Below are positions 49,215 to 59,500 of a stretch of 64,000 nt of DNA, in pieces. Source of the DNA: Candidatus Brocadiaceae bacterium S225 (lineage in GTDB: Bacteria > Planctomycetota > Brocadiia > Brocadiales > Scalinduaceae). A program made the translations under genes and the position numbers. The number at the start of each line of letters is the position of its first letter. Position 1 is the stretch's first letter. A model generated the notes under the pieces. The model was not told the DNA's origin and made no database searches. It saw only the letters and a program-made list of their open reading frames with translations. Location: positions 186,001 through 250,000 of the forward strand of contig SMSL01000003.1 of assembly GCA_007859995.1 (NCBI GenBank), in the 5' to 3' direction.

Positions 49215-49539
49215 CGCCTTATACTCCTATCTCATGGGCATTCCATGATAATTATGTCCAAATAATACGTTGAGAAATATTAAACAATACATAAATCCAC
49301 TACCCGGCAACACTATATATCAGCTTTCTTTTGCCAGAAGATTGGTACCTGCAAATACAATAATTTAAAATCTATTATCTTTTAAAAAATACATTTTACA
49401 ACAATTTTTTATTTAGTTTCCGCACGGGGACTAAATAGACTCCAAAAGCCTTGTTTCTTCTTTTTGGGAGATAGACCAAATATCTTAACATGTTTTAACA
49501 CATTATGGTATCATAGCTATATTAGAATGAAATATTATT
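49215..49539. other. Divergent promoter region between nadA and the ATP-grasp operon
   Basis: AT-rich, with no gene or repeat seen. It must hold promoters for both directions. No regulatory element is recognised. Confidence 0.35.
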
Positions 49540-50334
49540 ATGAATCATGCAATGTGGAAAATTTTAAGGGGAGATGGACCATTAATTGGCACCGCAATTC
49601 ACAATGGCCATGAATTACGGGACGAAGTTATCGCAATAACTGCATTGAGTGATGTTGAGCGCCTGAGAGAAGAAGATCCTTATACCGGGAAGTGGGCTGA
49701 GGTTGTAGAAACCAATATTGTTGTTGGGCGTTCTCGTTTTGAAGTAGATCTAAACCGGCCAAGAGATAAAGCGTTCTATCGATTCCCGGAAGATGCCTGG
49801 GGACTTAATTTATGGAAAGAATCTCCAGGGTCAAATTTAATTCAAAGGTCAATAGATCAGTACGATTTTTTTTACAAGGAAGTTAATCAATTACTGAGGG
49901 AAAAGATCGCTAATCATGGCTCTTTTCTTGTATTAGATATACATAGTTACAATCATCTTCGTGAAGGACCCGACGGCCCCACCGCAAATCCTGAAAGTAA
50001 TCCGGAAGTTAACGTAGGAACGGGAACGATGGATCGTAATCGGTGGGCACCACTGGTTGATCGTTTTATTTCGGAATTAAATGCCTTTAAGTTTCCGGGC
50101 CGTAATTTGGATGTACGGGAGAACGTAAAATTTCGCGGAGGGGAGTTCCCACGGTGGATCCATGCTAACTTTCCCGAGAACGGTTGTGCTTTGGCTGTTG
50201 AGTTTAAAAAGTTCTTCATGAATGAGTGGAATGGCGAACTCAATCAAGAGATGCACAAGACTATTTTGCAGGCTCTCCGTGCAACTCTACCGGGTTTAGC
50301 GGAGGAATTAAGGCGCTCAGGGGCGCGCTTTTAG
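49540..50334 (+). CDS. N-formylglutamate amidohydrolase-like hydrolase
   Basis: The 264-residue protein matches the N-formylglutamate amidohydrolase (HutG-type) family: GTAIHNGHELRDEVIAIT, DPYTGKWAEVVETNIVVGRS, RFEVDLNRPRDKAFYR and FLVLDIHSYNHLREGPDG. These hold the zinc-binding residues of the family. There is no histidine-degradation gene nearby. It starts a tight four-gene operon with a DUF1704 metallopeptidase and two ATP-grasp ligases, so it more likely acts on a peptide-like or amidated metabolite than on formylglutamate. The next gene starts 14 bases later. Confidence 0.8.
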   Translation: MNHAMWKILRGDGPLIGTAIHNGHELRDEVIAITALSDVERLREEDPYTGKWAEVVETNIVVGRSRFEVDLNRPRDKAFYRFPEDAWGLNLWKESPGSNLIQRSIDQYDFFYKEVNQLLREKIANHGSFLVLDIHSYNHLREGPDGPTANPESNPEVNVGTGTMDRNRWAPLVDRFISELNAFKFPGRNLDVRENVKFRGGEFPRWIHANFPENGCALAVEFKKFFMNEWNGELNQEMHKTILQALRATLPGLAEELRRSGARF

Positions 50335-50348
50335 CTGGAGGAGAGAGA

Positions 50349-52304
50349 TTGATAAAAAAAATTAAGAACAAAAGAACGCCTGGCTCTGCAGGCAGGATAT
50401 CTGCCAAGTCTAAGGGCTTAGATACCATTACGGATGATTTTATAACATCCGTTCGTGAGCGGATCATCAGTGGCAACCCAATTAGGCGAAAATTACAGGA
50501 ATATGGCCGGGTGAATATTGACCGACAACTACCATTTATATGTGTTTTTCGACGTCCTCCAGGCGCAAAAGATCTTGGCACCCAGAAATTAGTCATGAGT
50601 GAGGCTTCTTATCTTATTGCCTCCGGTGAGAAAAAGCTACAAAAGGGCCTCGCAAAGCTTATCAAGGAATTAGCCGAGACGTTAACGGAGATTTTCGGCT
50701 CTTTTCTGTTGATGGAGATTTGGGAATCAAACGACATCAACATTAATGGAGAACTTTCCCAGGATAAACCCACTTTTCGTCTTTATGCCCCCGAAAGGAA
50801 TACCATCCCTAAAACCGTTACCGCTTTTCAGAAAGCTTTGCAGAATATGCAAATTCAAAAAATAGAGGCAGATGTAAAAGTAGTTGAGCGTGTGGAGATT
50901 TCTCCGCCAGGTCTTCCGGTCCTTATAAAGTCAAGCGTGGCGAAAAAAATGGGTTGTCATGTATTAGGACTTCAGATTAAACCCATTTACCGGGATTCCG
51001 TATCTGGAGAGTTGCGCCCTTTGGTCCTTCAGTCTTTGCGCAGGGCTTTATCCAAGGTATACAAAAAAAGTTTCTATGAATTCACCCACAATTACACAAC
51101 TCACCGTCCTCCTCATTATCATTCGCTTGGACGCAGGGCGATGGTCAAGTCTGTATGGACTGCAGACCAGCAACTTGCGGATATTAGTAGCGGATTTGAT
51201 CTTTTATTGGGCGTCACACCAACCAATGCAAACGAGGCGTGGAATGAATTTAAACGCTCCAAATTCCAGAAAACTCCGGTACTGATTTATCGTCCGTTAC
51301 CCATTGACCCTTTCCTGCTCAAGCGGCGCTTGTTCGACGTTCACATTGAACGTTTAGAAGATCCCGCCCTGATGCATCTTTTTTATGATAAACAAATGGA
51401 GCTTGAACGAATGATCAATCTACTGGCTGAACGGGGAACTCGCAACTTCGTCTATACGAGCTTGCAACTATATGGTATGATGGACGACAAATTACTTAGT
51501 TCCGCGAAAGATGTTCTGGAATGTGTATTGCCGAAAAAAGCTGGCGGGGGAGACAAGAGTTTTCTTGATGCCGCAGCCTTAGCCGTCCAGGCTGAAGAGG
51601 AAATCAGTTACCTGCGTATGACACGTCCGGATATCAAAAGCCGTGTTGAAATTCGAGATGATATTGTCGGCCTGATGGTGTCCCGTGGGAATTTACTCAT
51701 TGGCAATGAGGTCAAGATACTCGCATCACGAGTAGCTGCCGCGCTCTCACATGAGGTCGGGACGCATATACTGACATATCTCAATGGTCAGGCTCAGAAG
51801 TTCAAGCACCTCTATATAGGCCTGCCGGGTTACGAAGAACTTCAGGAGGGCCTGGCCGTGTTATCGGAATATCTGGTCGGGGGCCTTTCGGGGTCGCGCC
51901 TGCGCCTTTTAGCTGCTCGTGTCATGGCTGTCAATTCACTTTTAGAGGGAGCTTCGTTTGTAGAAGTTTACCGGGAATTGGAGGGTACTTATAATTTTCT
52001 CTGTCATACCGCGTTTAATATAACTCTCCGGGTTTTTCGGGGTGGAGGGCTTACAAAAGATATGGTGTATTTGCGGGGACTAATCAAACTGCTGGACTAC
52101 CTCAAAAAAGGAGGGGATCTGGACATACTGTTTGTCGGCAAATTTGCCCTGTCTCACGTGGGCTTGATTCAAGAGCTTCAATTGCGTCATGTGTTGGGAC
52201 CGCCGCCATTACGTCCCAGTTATCTCAATAATCCGAAGGCAAGAGAACGCCTGGGGAAGGTTCGGAGCGGAATTACTTTGTTGGAGATCATAAAGGAGGA
52301 ATAA
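50349..52304 (+). CDS. DUF1704 / MATCAP-like metallopeptidase (QEGLA-motif protein)
   Basis: The start is the TTG at 50349, which has GGAGGAGAG a few bases upstream; the longer frame from 50226 overlaps the previous gene. The 651-residue protein has the DUF1704 core with ALSHEVGTHILTYLNGQAQK (HExxxH zinc motif) and GLPGYEELQEGLAVLSEYLV, which names the QEGLA family. Animal relatives are tubulin tyrosine carboxypeptidases; bacterial members are usually coded beside glutathione-synthase-like ATP-grasp enzymes, as here. It may trim a C-terminal residue from a peptide made by the ligases. The substrate is unknown. Confidence 0.82.
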   Translation: MIKKIKNKRTPGSAGRISAKSKGLDTITDDFITSVRERIISGNPIRRKLQEYGRVNIDRQLPFICVFRRPPGAKDLGTQKLVMSEASYLIASGEKKLQKGLAKLIKELAETLTEIFGSFLLMEIWESNDININGELSQDKPTFRLYAPERNTIPKTVTAFQKALQNMQIQKIEADVKVVERVEISPPGLPVLIKSSVAKKMGCHVLGLQIKPIYRDSVSGELRPLVLQSLRRALSKVYKKSFYEFTHNYTTHRPPHYHSLGRRAMVKSVWTADQQLADISSGFDLLLGVTPTNANEAWNEFKRSKFQKTPVLIYRPLPIDPFLLKRRLFDVHIERLEDPALMHLFYDKQMELERMINLLAERGTRNFVYTSLQLYGMMDDKLLSSAKDVLECVLPKKAGGGDKSFLDAAALAVQAEEEISYLRMTRPDIKSRVEIRDDIVGLMVSRGNLLIGNEVKILASRVAAALSHEVGTHILTYLNGQAQKFKHLYIGLPGYEELQEGLAVLSEYLVGGLSGSRLRLLAARVMAVNSLLEGASFVEVYRELEGTYNFLCHTAFNITLRVFRGGGLTKDMVYLRGLIKLLDYLKKGGDLDILFVGKFALSHVGLIQELQLRHVLGPPPLRPSYLNNPKARERLGKVRSGITLLEIIKEE

Positions 52305-52307
52305 TTC

Positions 52308-53354
52308 ATGAATATTGGATTTTTCGTTAATGACGTTCATGCTGAGAAAGCGGTTTATACCACAGTCCGGCTGGCCATGACCGCCAGTAACAGAGGGCAT
52401 CATGTGTGGTTTATCGGAGCCAGTGATTTTACCTACGACCCGGATGATACCATCCGTGCCTGGGCCAAGGCGGCTCCACCCAAAAAATACCGTGCCACCA
52501 ATAAATATCTTAGCGCATTATTGGGGGAAAAGAATCATTTGGAGCGCATTTCGGTAAATGAACTGGATATTCTCTTTTTGCGTAATAACCCGTCAGAGGA
52601 AAACGAATTCAGGACATGGGCCAGAACAGCAGGTATTATTTTTGGCAGAATGGCTATGGGTGGCGGGGTAGTTGTTTTAAACGACCCTGATGGTCTGGCC
52701 AGCGCGTTAGACCGAATGTATCAACAGCTTTTACCGGAAAGCATCCGTCCGAAAACTTTGATTTCCAGAAACCGGGAGAAAATTAAATCTTTTATTAAAA
52801 GTCTGGGAGGGCAAGGTGTGCTCAAAGGGCTGAAGGGCACGGGAGGTAAGTCGCTTTTCGTCGTTTCCACAAAAAATCAAAGTAATTTAAACCAGATGAT
52901 TGAGGCCATTACCCGGACCGGTTATGTCGTTGCTCAGGAATTTTTGCCGAATGCGCAAACAGGGACAGTCAGAATGATTCTCATGAATGGCGAACCCTTG
53001 CGGTACAAGGGAAAGTTTGCCGCTTTTCAATGGATACGAAACCCTGACGAGTTGAGATCAAATATTCACGCCAGCGGAACAACCCAGGGAGTGAAAATCA
53101 CTGATGATCATCTGCGCATTGCCGAAGCGGTGCGCCCGCGCCTGGTCGAAGATGGAATGTTTCTTGCCGGTTTGGATATCGTGGATAATAAACTAATGGG
53201 ACTTGATGTTTTCAGCCCCGGTGGGCTTGGTAATGCGCAGAAATATGAAAAAGTTAATTTTGATGAAGCCGTGATCATGGGATTGGAAAATAAAGTAGAT
53301 TACATGAAGTACTACAAAAGACAATTCAACAACGCGGATATGGCTTCTCTCTAA
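52308..53354 (+). CDS. Glutathione-synthetase-like ATP-grasp protein 1 (altered metal site)
   Basis: The 348-residue GshB-like protein starts MNIGFFVNDVHAEKAVYTTV. It carries NDPDGLASALDRMYQQLLPE, VLKGLKGTGGKSLFVVS (ATP loop) and DELRSNIHASG. At the position where ATP-grasp enzymes have E-x-N for magnesium it reads MGLDVFSPGG, so Glu is Gly and Asn is Asp; the paralogue next door has MEINVFSPGG. It may be a catalytically weakened partner in a heteromeric ligase. It begins 3 bases after the metallopeptidase gene. Confidence 0.82.
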   Translation: MNIGFFVNDVHAEKAVYTTVRLAMTASNRGHHVWFIGASDFTYDPDDTIRAWAKAAPPKKYRATNKYLSALLGEKNHLERISVNELDILFLRNNPSEENEFRTWARTAGIIFGRMAMGGGVVVLNDPDGLASALDRMYQQLLPESIRPKTLISRNREKIKSFIKSLGGQGVLKGLKGTGGKSLFVVSTKNQSNLNQMIEAITRTGYVVAQEFLPNAQTGTVRMILMNGEPLRYKGKFAAFQWIRNPDELRSNIHASGTTQGVKITDDHLRIAEAVRPRLVEDGMFLAGLDIVDNKLMGLDVFSPGGLGNAQKYEKVNFDEAVIMGLENKVDYMKYYKRQFNNADMASL

Positions 53355-53370
53355 AAAAAAGGAGGTATAA

Positions 53371-54417
53371 ATGGAAATCGCTTTTTTTGTCAATGACGTA
53401 ATGACCGAGCAAGCCGGATATTCAACCACTCGTTTGGCAATGGCCGCCACCAATCGCGGCCATCAATCATGGTTAATTGGCGCGGAGGATTTTGATTGTG
53501 ATGTGAACAACAGAGTGCATGCCTTTGCCTATAGCGCACCAAAGAAAAAATATTCGACCACCGCATCTTATTTAGGGGATATCCAATCCAAACGGGCGGT
53601 GAGAGAGAATATTGTAGTAGATGATTTGGACATTCTTATGTTGCGAAATGACCCCTCCACGGATACGGGTTATCGTTCCTGGGCCCAAACGGTCGGCATA
53701 ACTTTTGGGCGAGTTGCTTTACAGAAGGGGGTTGTTGTGGTCAATGATCCAAGAAGTCTTCAAATCGCGACCAACAAGATGTATTTTCAGATGTTCCCGG
53801 AAGAAGTCCGGCCAAAAACCTTAATATCTCAAAATCAGAAAGACATCAAAGCGTTTATCAAGGATATGGGAGGCAACGCGGTCCTTAAACCTCTCCAGGG
53901 TTCGGGAGGAAGCGGTGTATTCCTGGTTAATATCGAGGATACGTCCAACTTAAATCAAATGATTGAATCCTTGACTCAGGACGGTTATATTATCGTACAA
54001 GAATATCTCCCCGCCGCTGCCGAGGGTGATACACGCCTTTTTGTGATGAATGGGAAACCATTGCGCTATAAGGGCAAATATGCAGCGTTCAGGAGGGTAC
54101 GCAGTGGGGATGACATGCGCAGCAACATTCATGCTGGCGGCAAATTGAAGCAGGCGGAGATCGGACCGAGCCATTTAAGGCTGGCGGAAATTGTGCGACC
54201 TAAACTCGTTCAAGATGGAATGTTCCTCGTGGGACTGGATATTGTCGGTGACAAGCTCATGGAAATTAATGTGTTCAGTCCCGGGGGTCTTGGTAGCGCG
54301 CAGAAATTTGAGAAAGTTGATTTTTCTCTGGCGGTTCTAGATGCGTTAGAACGAAAAACGGGTTATATGAATGAGTACCATCGAAATTTTTCAAATAAGG
54401 AAATCGCATCATTGTAA
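53371..54417 (+). CDS. Glutathione-synthetase-like ATP-grasp protein 2
   Basis: The 348-residue paralogue of the previous gene is the same length and alignable throughout. It has NDPRSLQIATNKMYFQMFPE, VLKPLQGSGGSGVFLV, GDDMRSNIHAGG and the intact metal-binding MEINVFSPGG. It should form an amide bond between an amino acid or peptide carboxylate and an amine with ATP, as glutathione synthetase does. The start has AAAGGAGG about 7 bases upstream. It is the last gene of the operon. Confidence 0.85.
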   Translation: MEIAFFVNDVMTEQAGYSTTRLAMAATNRGHQSWLIGAEDFDCDVNNRVHAFAYSAPKKKYSTTASYLGDIQSKRAVRENIVVDDLDILMLRNDPSTDTGYRSWAQTVGITFGRVALQKGVVVVNDPRSLQIATNKMYFQMFPEEVRPKTLISQNQKDIKAFIKDMGGNAVLKPLQGSGGSGVFLVNIEDTSNLNQMIESLTQDGYIIVQEYLPAAAEGDTRLFVMNGKPLRYKGKYAAFRRVRSGDDMRSNIHAGGKLKQAEIGPSHLRLAEIVRPKLVQDGMFLVGLDIVGDKLMEINVFSPGGLGSAQKFEKVDFSLAVLDALERKTGYMNEYHRNFSNKEIASL

Positions 54418-54497
54418 CACGATAATCAAGATGCCAGCAAATGAACTTCTGTCATATATTGTCACCATATAGCTCCAGGCAGAAACTCGCTTAACCG

Positions 54498-54827
54498 TTA
54501 ATATTTTTGATTCCCTTCTGACACGCTACGGTTTCTGTACTCTCTGCTCTCCTTACTATCATCCGGGTTGGGGGAATTCATTATCTCGATCAAATCTGCA
54601 TATTTCCCCCCCGCTGTTTTTACCTTATGCGCTAAAAGACCTTTGTCATTCTGTAATCTTTTTATTTCTTCAATATCTAATTGCAAAGCCCGGTAGTATC
54701 CATTCATATACGCAGTCACAAGCTCCCTGCGTTTCATTGGTGATAATTCGGAGTATGTATAGTTTATACACAGAGATAAAATAATTATTATCAAAGCTGT
54801 GATCATTAACCGTTTTTTCGAACGCAT
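54498..54827 (-). CDS. Hypothetical exported protein
   Basis: The 109-residue protein has an N-terminal signal/anchor helix (LMITALIIIILSLCINYTYS) and a helical charged body (LSPMKRRELVTAYMNGYYRA then LQLDIEEIKRLQNDKGLL). I do not recognise the family. It lies just downstream of the HAMP protein gene on the same strand. Confidence 0.55.
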   Translation of the reverse strand: MRSKKRLMITALIIIILSLCINYTYSELSPMKRRELVTAYMNGYYRALQLDIEEIKRLQNDKGLLAHKVKTAGGKYADLIEIMNSPNPDDSKESREYRNRSVSEGNQKY

Positions 54828-54894
54828 TTATATACCTTTTATTTAATCCAAGATACGTTATCTAATATTTACCAAACATGCCTGACCTCTAATA

Positions 54895-55473
54895 TCACTC
54901 TATTTCTGTTTTAAACGAAGACGCAATTTTCTTTATACGGTTTAAATGTTGTTCATGATATCCATCCTCTCCAAATTGCCGGCATGCCAACTGAAGCTCC
55001 TGGATCTGTAATCGCCAGTGTTCTTTTACGTTATTGATATCTGCATACAAATGTTTGAATTCATCTTTTTTTCTCAGGCAGCTTACCGGTCGACTCAAGT
55101 CTCCCTTCGCCATCTCTTCCAGGAGATTTCTCATCCGGTAAACAGGACCAGCCATTCTGTGAGAAACAATCAGGCTGAAGAAAAAAGTAAAAACTATCGT
55201 TCCTACAAGGCAAATTGACAGAACCGGCCATAGAAGATTCATAAGGGAATATGTGACCATCTCCTCATTATCAACAAAACTGTCTGACAGGTCAAAAGGG
55301 ATAGGCTGCTCAACAGAGACCTGTATATCTCCATATATATAGTAAATCAGAACAAGAAAAAAAAGTGAACCTGTAACTATAGATGCCGCTAAGATTGCAA
55401 ATTTGCTTATCAAACTATATTGAAATCGCCTATCTATAATATATTGCCGTCTTTTGTATTTTCTCTTGCCCAT
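54895..55473 (-). CDS. Membrane protein with HAMP domain
   Basis: The ATG at 55473 is preferred because GGGTGG lies just upstream; a GTG at 55485 is an alternative. The protein has a basic N-terminus, two membrane helices (about 22-46 and 78-105) around a short periplasmic loop, and a HAMP linker (SHRMAGPVYRMRNLLEEMAK then GDLSRPV). A helical tail follows. No kinase, cyclase or chemotaxis output domain is present, so it may be a minimal sensor or a partner of another protein. Confidence 0.7.
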   Translation of the reverse strand: MGKRKYKRRQYIIDRRFQYSLISKFAILAASIVTGSLFFLVLIYYIYGDIQVSVEQPIPFDLSDSFVDNEEMVTYSLMNLLWPVLSICLVGTIVFTFFFSLIVSHRMAGPVYRMRNLLEEMAKGDLSRPVSCLRKKDEFKHLYADINNVKEHWRLQIQELQLACRQFGEDGYHEQHLNRIKKIASSFKTEIE

Positions 55474-55713
55474 TAATCCACCCACATTAAGATATTAAAT
55501 CACATATTGCTGAATCTGAACAAACAACTTCGATATGTAAATAATCATCGTTTAAATCATTACGCATTATACACTGAAATGCTTAGTTTAATCTTACCTG
55601 CCCGAATGTATCACTCTGGCAGGTAAGATTAAACCAGTAAGGTATTGAGGTGTAACAAAGCATGAAACTGATAATAGCCATTTACAGCCAATCAGTCATA
55701 TTACTATTTATGA

Positions 55714-57522
55714 TTATGACGCTTCTAAACGTTTTTCCAAGGCGTCTATCTCATCTCTAAGCCCCTCTGGCAGTCTATCACCGAATTTTGCAAGGTGTTC
55801 TCTTATTAAAGGTACCTGTTTTTTCCACTCTTCCGGATCCACTTTTAAGAGCTCTTTTAAATCACTATCTGAGATATCCAGACCGTCAAGATCCAGTGCA
55901 TCCTTGGTCGGGACCCATCCAATTGGTGTCTCTTCGGCCTTGCCTTCACCGCAGACTCTTTCAATTACCCATTTCAAAGCACGACTGTTTTCGCCATAAC
56001 CCGGCCACAGGAACTTACCATCGCTGCCCTTACGAAACCAGTTAACATAGAAAATTTTTGGTAATTTATCAGAATCAGTTTTCTTCCCAATATCCAGCCA
56101 ATGTTTAAAATAATCTCCCATATGATAGCCGCAAAAAGGCAACATTGCGAATGGATCGTATCGCAGCTCTCCAACCTTACCGGCAGCAGCGGCTGTCTTT
56201 TCAGATGAAGCTATAGAACCAAGGAATGTCCCATGCTGCCAGCTGAATGATTGGTGAATCAGAGGCACAACGCTCGCCCGTCGCCCGCCAAAAAGAAACG
56301 CGGATATCGGAACACCCTTTGGATCTTCCCACGCGGGATCGATTACAGGGTTTTGGGATGCATGTGCCGTGAAACGTGCGTTCGGATGTGCTGCAGGAGT
56401 CCCTGTCTCAGGCGTCCATTCATTACCTTTCCAGTCTGTTAACTTAGCTGGCGGTTCATCTGTCATTCCCTCCCACCATACATCACCATCTTCCGTATAA
56501 GCCACATTAGTAAAAATGCTGTTTTCCCTCATCGTAAGCATACAATTAGGATTCGTTTTCATTGATGTCCCCGGAGCAACTCCAAAGTAGCCAGCCTCAG
56601 GGTTTATGGCGTAAAGACGGCCATCTTCACCGAATTTCATCCACGCAATATCATCACCTACGCATTCAACCTTCCACCCGGGAATGGTCGCGTTCAGCAT
56701 TGCAAGATTAGTTTTACCGCATGCGCTTGGAAATGCCGCTGTAATATATTTCTTCTCACCATTAGGAGGTGTAATCCCCAGTATAAGCATGTGTTCGGCA
56801 AGCCATCCTTCTTCTCTTGCCATCGAAGAAGCGATACGCAACGCGAAACATTTCTTTCCCAACAGAGCGTTACCACCATAACCGGAGCCGTAGGACCAGA
56901 TGGTTCTAGTCTCAGGAAAGTGAGTTATATATTTGTTGTCTGCATTACACGGCCATGGAACGTCCTGCTGACCCTCTTCCAATGGGCTGCCAACCGAATG
57001 GAGACAGGGAATAAAAACGCCATCTTCACCCAAAACATCTAGAACCGGTTTTCCCATACGTGTCATAATCTTTAAATTATTTGCAACATAAGGAGAATCT
57101 GTTAATTCTACGCCAATGTGAGCAATTTTTGAACCTAATGGCCCCATACTGAAAGGAACAACGTACATGGTTCGCCCCTTCATAGAACCGGTATAAAGAG
57201 CAGTCATCTCCGCCTTCATTTCTTCCGGGTCACACCAATTATTGTTTGGACCGGCATCATCCCTGTTTTTTGTACAGACAAAGGTTCTATCTTCTACTCG
57301 GGCGACATCTGCAGGATCTGAAATTGCCCAATAAGAGTTTGGTCTTTTTTCTTCATTTAATTTTACATATGTACCACTCTTAACCAGCATATCGGCGATT
57401 TCATCATATTCTTCATTGCTACCATCACACCATATAACCTGATCAGGTTGACACATTCTTGCCATTTCGTCTACCCATGCCAAAAGTTTTTTATTATTGG
57501 TTAGCGGGGTTGTGCTGCCCAT
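55714..57522 (-). CDS. pckG: Phosphoenolpyruvate carboxykinase (GTP)
   Basis: The 602-residue enzyme converts oxaloacetate and GTP to phosphoenolpyruvate and CO2, a gluconeogenic step. The N-terminus has [12 protein letters not shown]. The nucleotide loop is [13 protein letters not shown] near residue 268, with [10 protein letters not shown] behind it. [20 protein letters not shown] and [20 protein letters not shown] are typical of the GTP-type family. It is complete. Confidence 0.96.
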   Translation of the reverse strand: MGSTTPLTNNKKLLAWVDEMARMCQPDQVIWCDGSNEEYDEIADMLVKSGTYVKLNEEKRPNSYWAISDPADVARVEDRTFVCTKNRDDAGPNNNWCDPEEMKAEMTALYTGSMKGRTMYVVPFSMGPLGSKIAHIGVELTDSPYVANNLKIMTRMGKPVLDVLGEDGVFIPCLHSVGSPLEEGQQDVPWPCNADNKYITHFPETRTIWSYGSGYGGNALLGKKCFALRIASSMAREEGWLAEHMLILGITPPNGEKKYITAAFPSACGKTNLAMLNATIPGWKVECVGDDIAWMKFGEDGRLYAINPEAGYFGVAPGTSMKTNPNCMLTMRENSIFTNVAYTEDGDVWWEGMTDEPPAKLTDWKGNEWTPETGTPAAHPNARFTAHASQNPVIDPAWEDPKGVPISAFLFGGRRASVVPLIHQSFSWQHGTFLGSIASSEKTAAAAGKVGELRYDPFAMLPFCGYHMGDYFKHWLDIGKKTDSDKLPKIFYVNWFRKGSDGKFLWPGYGENSRALKWVIERVCGEGKAEETPIGWVPTKDALDLDGLDISDSDLKELLKVDPEEWKKQVPLIREHLAKFGDRLPEGLRDEIDALEKRLEAS

Positions 57523-57786
57523 AGCGTCTCCTGTCTATTTATAAAGTTTTTATTTGTAACTTCTATGATAAAATATTCTTAAAAACCCAAAGGGGTTATT
57601 TTAAAACAAAACACTATTAATTTCCAACCATTTTTTGATTTTTAAACTTACTTTTTCCCTGTACTTTTTCCTGATGAAAATCAAGCCAATTGCTATTATA
57701 ATGAATTGTTTGTAAAAAACCCCCTGTATATGTCGGTTTTTTTAGCATTGAACGCAAAATTCCGGATTACTCTCAGGAATAATAAG

Positions 57787-58368
57787 ATGAAAAGATTGTG
57801 TGTATATTGTGGATCGAGCCCAGGTGTGCAGCCTGATTACGCGCGAGCAGCCAGACAGCTGGCACATGCCATGGTAAATAGAGATATCGGCCTGGTATAT
57901 GGTGGTGCAAGCGTAGGAATAATGGGTGAAATTGCGAATGCTGTTCTTGAAGAAGGCGGAGACGTAATCGGTATAATCCCTAAAGGACTCTTTGTTAAAG
58001 AAATTGCGCATACAGGCATTACCGAATTAAGAGAAGTTGATTCCATGCATGAACGGAAATCATTGATGGCTGACCTCTCTGACGGTTTTATCGCTTTGCC
58101 AGGAGGCTTAGGTACAATGGAAGAAATCCTTGAAATTATAACATGGTCACAGTTGGGAATGCACCGAAAGCCGTGTGGTATCCTGAACGTATGCCACTAT
58201 TACGATAAGCTGATCGGCTTTCTTGATCATGCTGTCTCTGAACAATTCATAAAAGCTACACATCGTTCCACAATACTTGTAGATGAGTGCCCGGATGCAT
58301 TACTGGAAAAATTCGAGGCATACAAAGCCCCTGAAACGACGAAATGGATTGATAGAAAAAGCACCTGA
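57787..58368 (+). CDS. LOG-family nucleotide hydrolase (TIGR00730)
   Basis: The start is the ATG at 57787 (MKRLCVYCGSSPGVQPDYA); the frame extends to 57706 but without family similarity. The 193-residue protein has the motifs GLVYGGASVGIMGEIANAVL, MHERKSLM and the signature PGGLGTMEE. LOG enzymes release adenine-type bases from nucleoside 5'-monophosphates (cytokinin-activating type); in bacteria many act in purine housekeeping. The following small gene starts 11 bases later. Confidence 0.9.
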   Translation: MKRLCVYCGSSPGVQPDYARAARQLAHAMVNRDIGLVYGGASVGIMGEIANAVLEEGGDVIGIIPKGLFVKEIAHTGITELREVDSMHERKSLMADLSDGFIALPGGLGTMEEILEIITWSQLGMHRKPCGILNVCHYYDKLIGFLDHAVSEQFIKATHRSTILVDECPDALLEKFEAYKAPETTKWIDRKST

Positions 58369-58378
58369 AATAAACAAC

Positions 58379-58780
58379 ATGAAGACATATATACTTATAT
58401 TTTTTATCCTCTTTATCTCGATTATTGTGACATTAAAACTGATCACATCACCAGAACCGATCACTGACCACGAGCTTCCATTCGATATGAAGATTTATGA
58501 CACAGGAAAATCGACATATCAGTATAATGAGGACGCATATTACAGGCAAAGCTCAAACAAGGAAATAGATGATCTGAAATTAATGGCTTTTGCAAGAGCC
58601 TTTGTTGACGTACAATCGTACATGCATAAAGCTGGTAATAGAGCACATTATAATGAAACGAGCGAGATTGTCCAAAACCATGGTTTAAGTGTGGAGGATT
58701 ATACAAATATCGCATCAAGAATGAACAAGAATTCCGATTTTAAAAATAAAGTTCAAAAGATGATTAACGAAGTTAACTAA
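58379..58780 (+). CDS. DUF4168-like exported protein
   Basis: The start is the ATG at 58379, giving a 133-residue protein with an N-terminal signal/anchor (MKTYILIFFILFISIIVTLK). The C-terminal part DDLKLMAFARAFVDVQSYMH ... GLSVEDYTNIASRMNKNSDF matches DUF4168, a small periplasmic helical domain of unknown role. It is probably in an operon with the LOG gene and the next exported protein. Confidence 0.6.
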   Translation: MKTYILIFFILFISIIVTLKLITSPEPITDHELPFDMKIYDTGKSTYQYNEDAYYRQSSNKEIDDLKLMAFARAFVDVQSYMHKAGNRAHYNETSEIVQNHGLSVEDYTNIASRMNKNSDFKNKVQKMINEVN

Positions 58781-58802
58781 CCTTACTGTAAAGAGAGCTA
58801 TA

Positions 58803-59327
58803 ATGAAAACAAAACATATCCAAAATATCCTTATAATATTTATTATCATTTTCTCAATAAATAAAACAGGCTATGCAATTGGAAAAATTGTAAATTACTT
58901 CCTGGACGATCCGAATGCGTGGAACGACACAAAGCGGATTACACATGGTACTCCAACTAAGATTGTAGTAAAAGATGGATTGGAAGGATTGGTGTTTAAA
59001 CTTACAGACATAACAGAGGGGGATGAAGTTGCGTTAGTATTTCTGGAAACTAAAAAGATAGAAAAATTTGATAATGAGAGTGCTTGTGATGCCGACGGTA
59101 AATTGATACGAGGTAAAAACAGAATCGTTTCTGTTATTACGAAGAATCACGGCAATCGCAAAGAATTTCACTATAAATTTATATTACAAAGAGTAATGAA
59201 TCGCATGCCAATTGATATATATAACAATGGCGATGCTGTTCTAGAAAGTAGATACGACGGCACTAAACCAGTTGAAAGCATGTCAGATCTATCCGGTATT
59301 GAGCTTTTAGAGATTGAGGTCCGTTAA
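58803..59327 (+). CDS. Hypothetical exported protein
   Basis: The 174-residue protein has a signal peptide (IQNILIIFIIIFSINKTGYA). The mature part begins IGKIVNYFLDDPNAWNDTKR and is likely beta-rich, with several charged strands. I do not recognise a family. It begins 22 bases after the DUF4168 gene on the same strand. Confidence 0.6.
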   Translation: MKTKHIQNILIIFIIIFSINKTGYAIGKIVNYFLDDPNAWNDTKRITHGTPTKIVVKDGLEGLVFKLTDITEGDEVALVFLETKKIEKFDNESACDADGKLIRGKNRIVSVITKNHGNRKEFHYKFILQRVMNRMPIDIYNNGDAVLESRYDGTKPVESMSDLSGIELLEIEVR

Positions 59328-59500
59328 TTTGTGATGGACACATCTTTCTATGAAACCAATAAAATTTGCGGGAGGAGCGGCAGATTACACTGTAATTACC
59401 GTTAAAGCTCAAATTGGCTGTTGTAAAGATAAGGACGTTTTTTTAATATACCCAGTGTTTCTATACAAACATTTCTATCCTGATTAATATACGTGACCTT

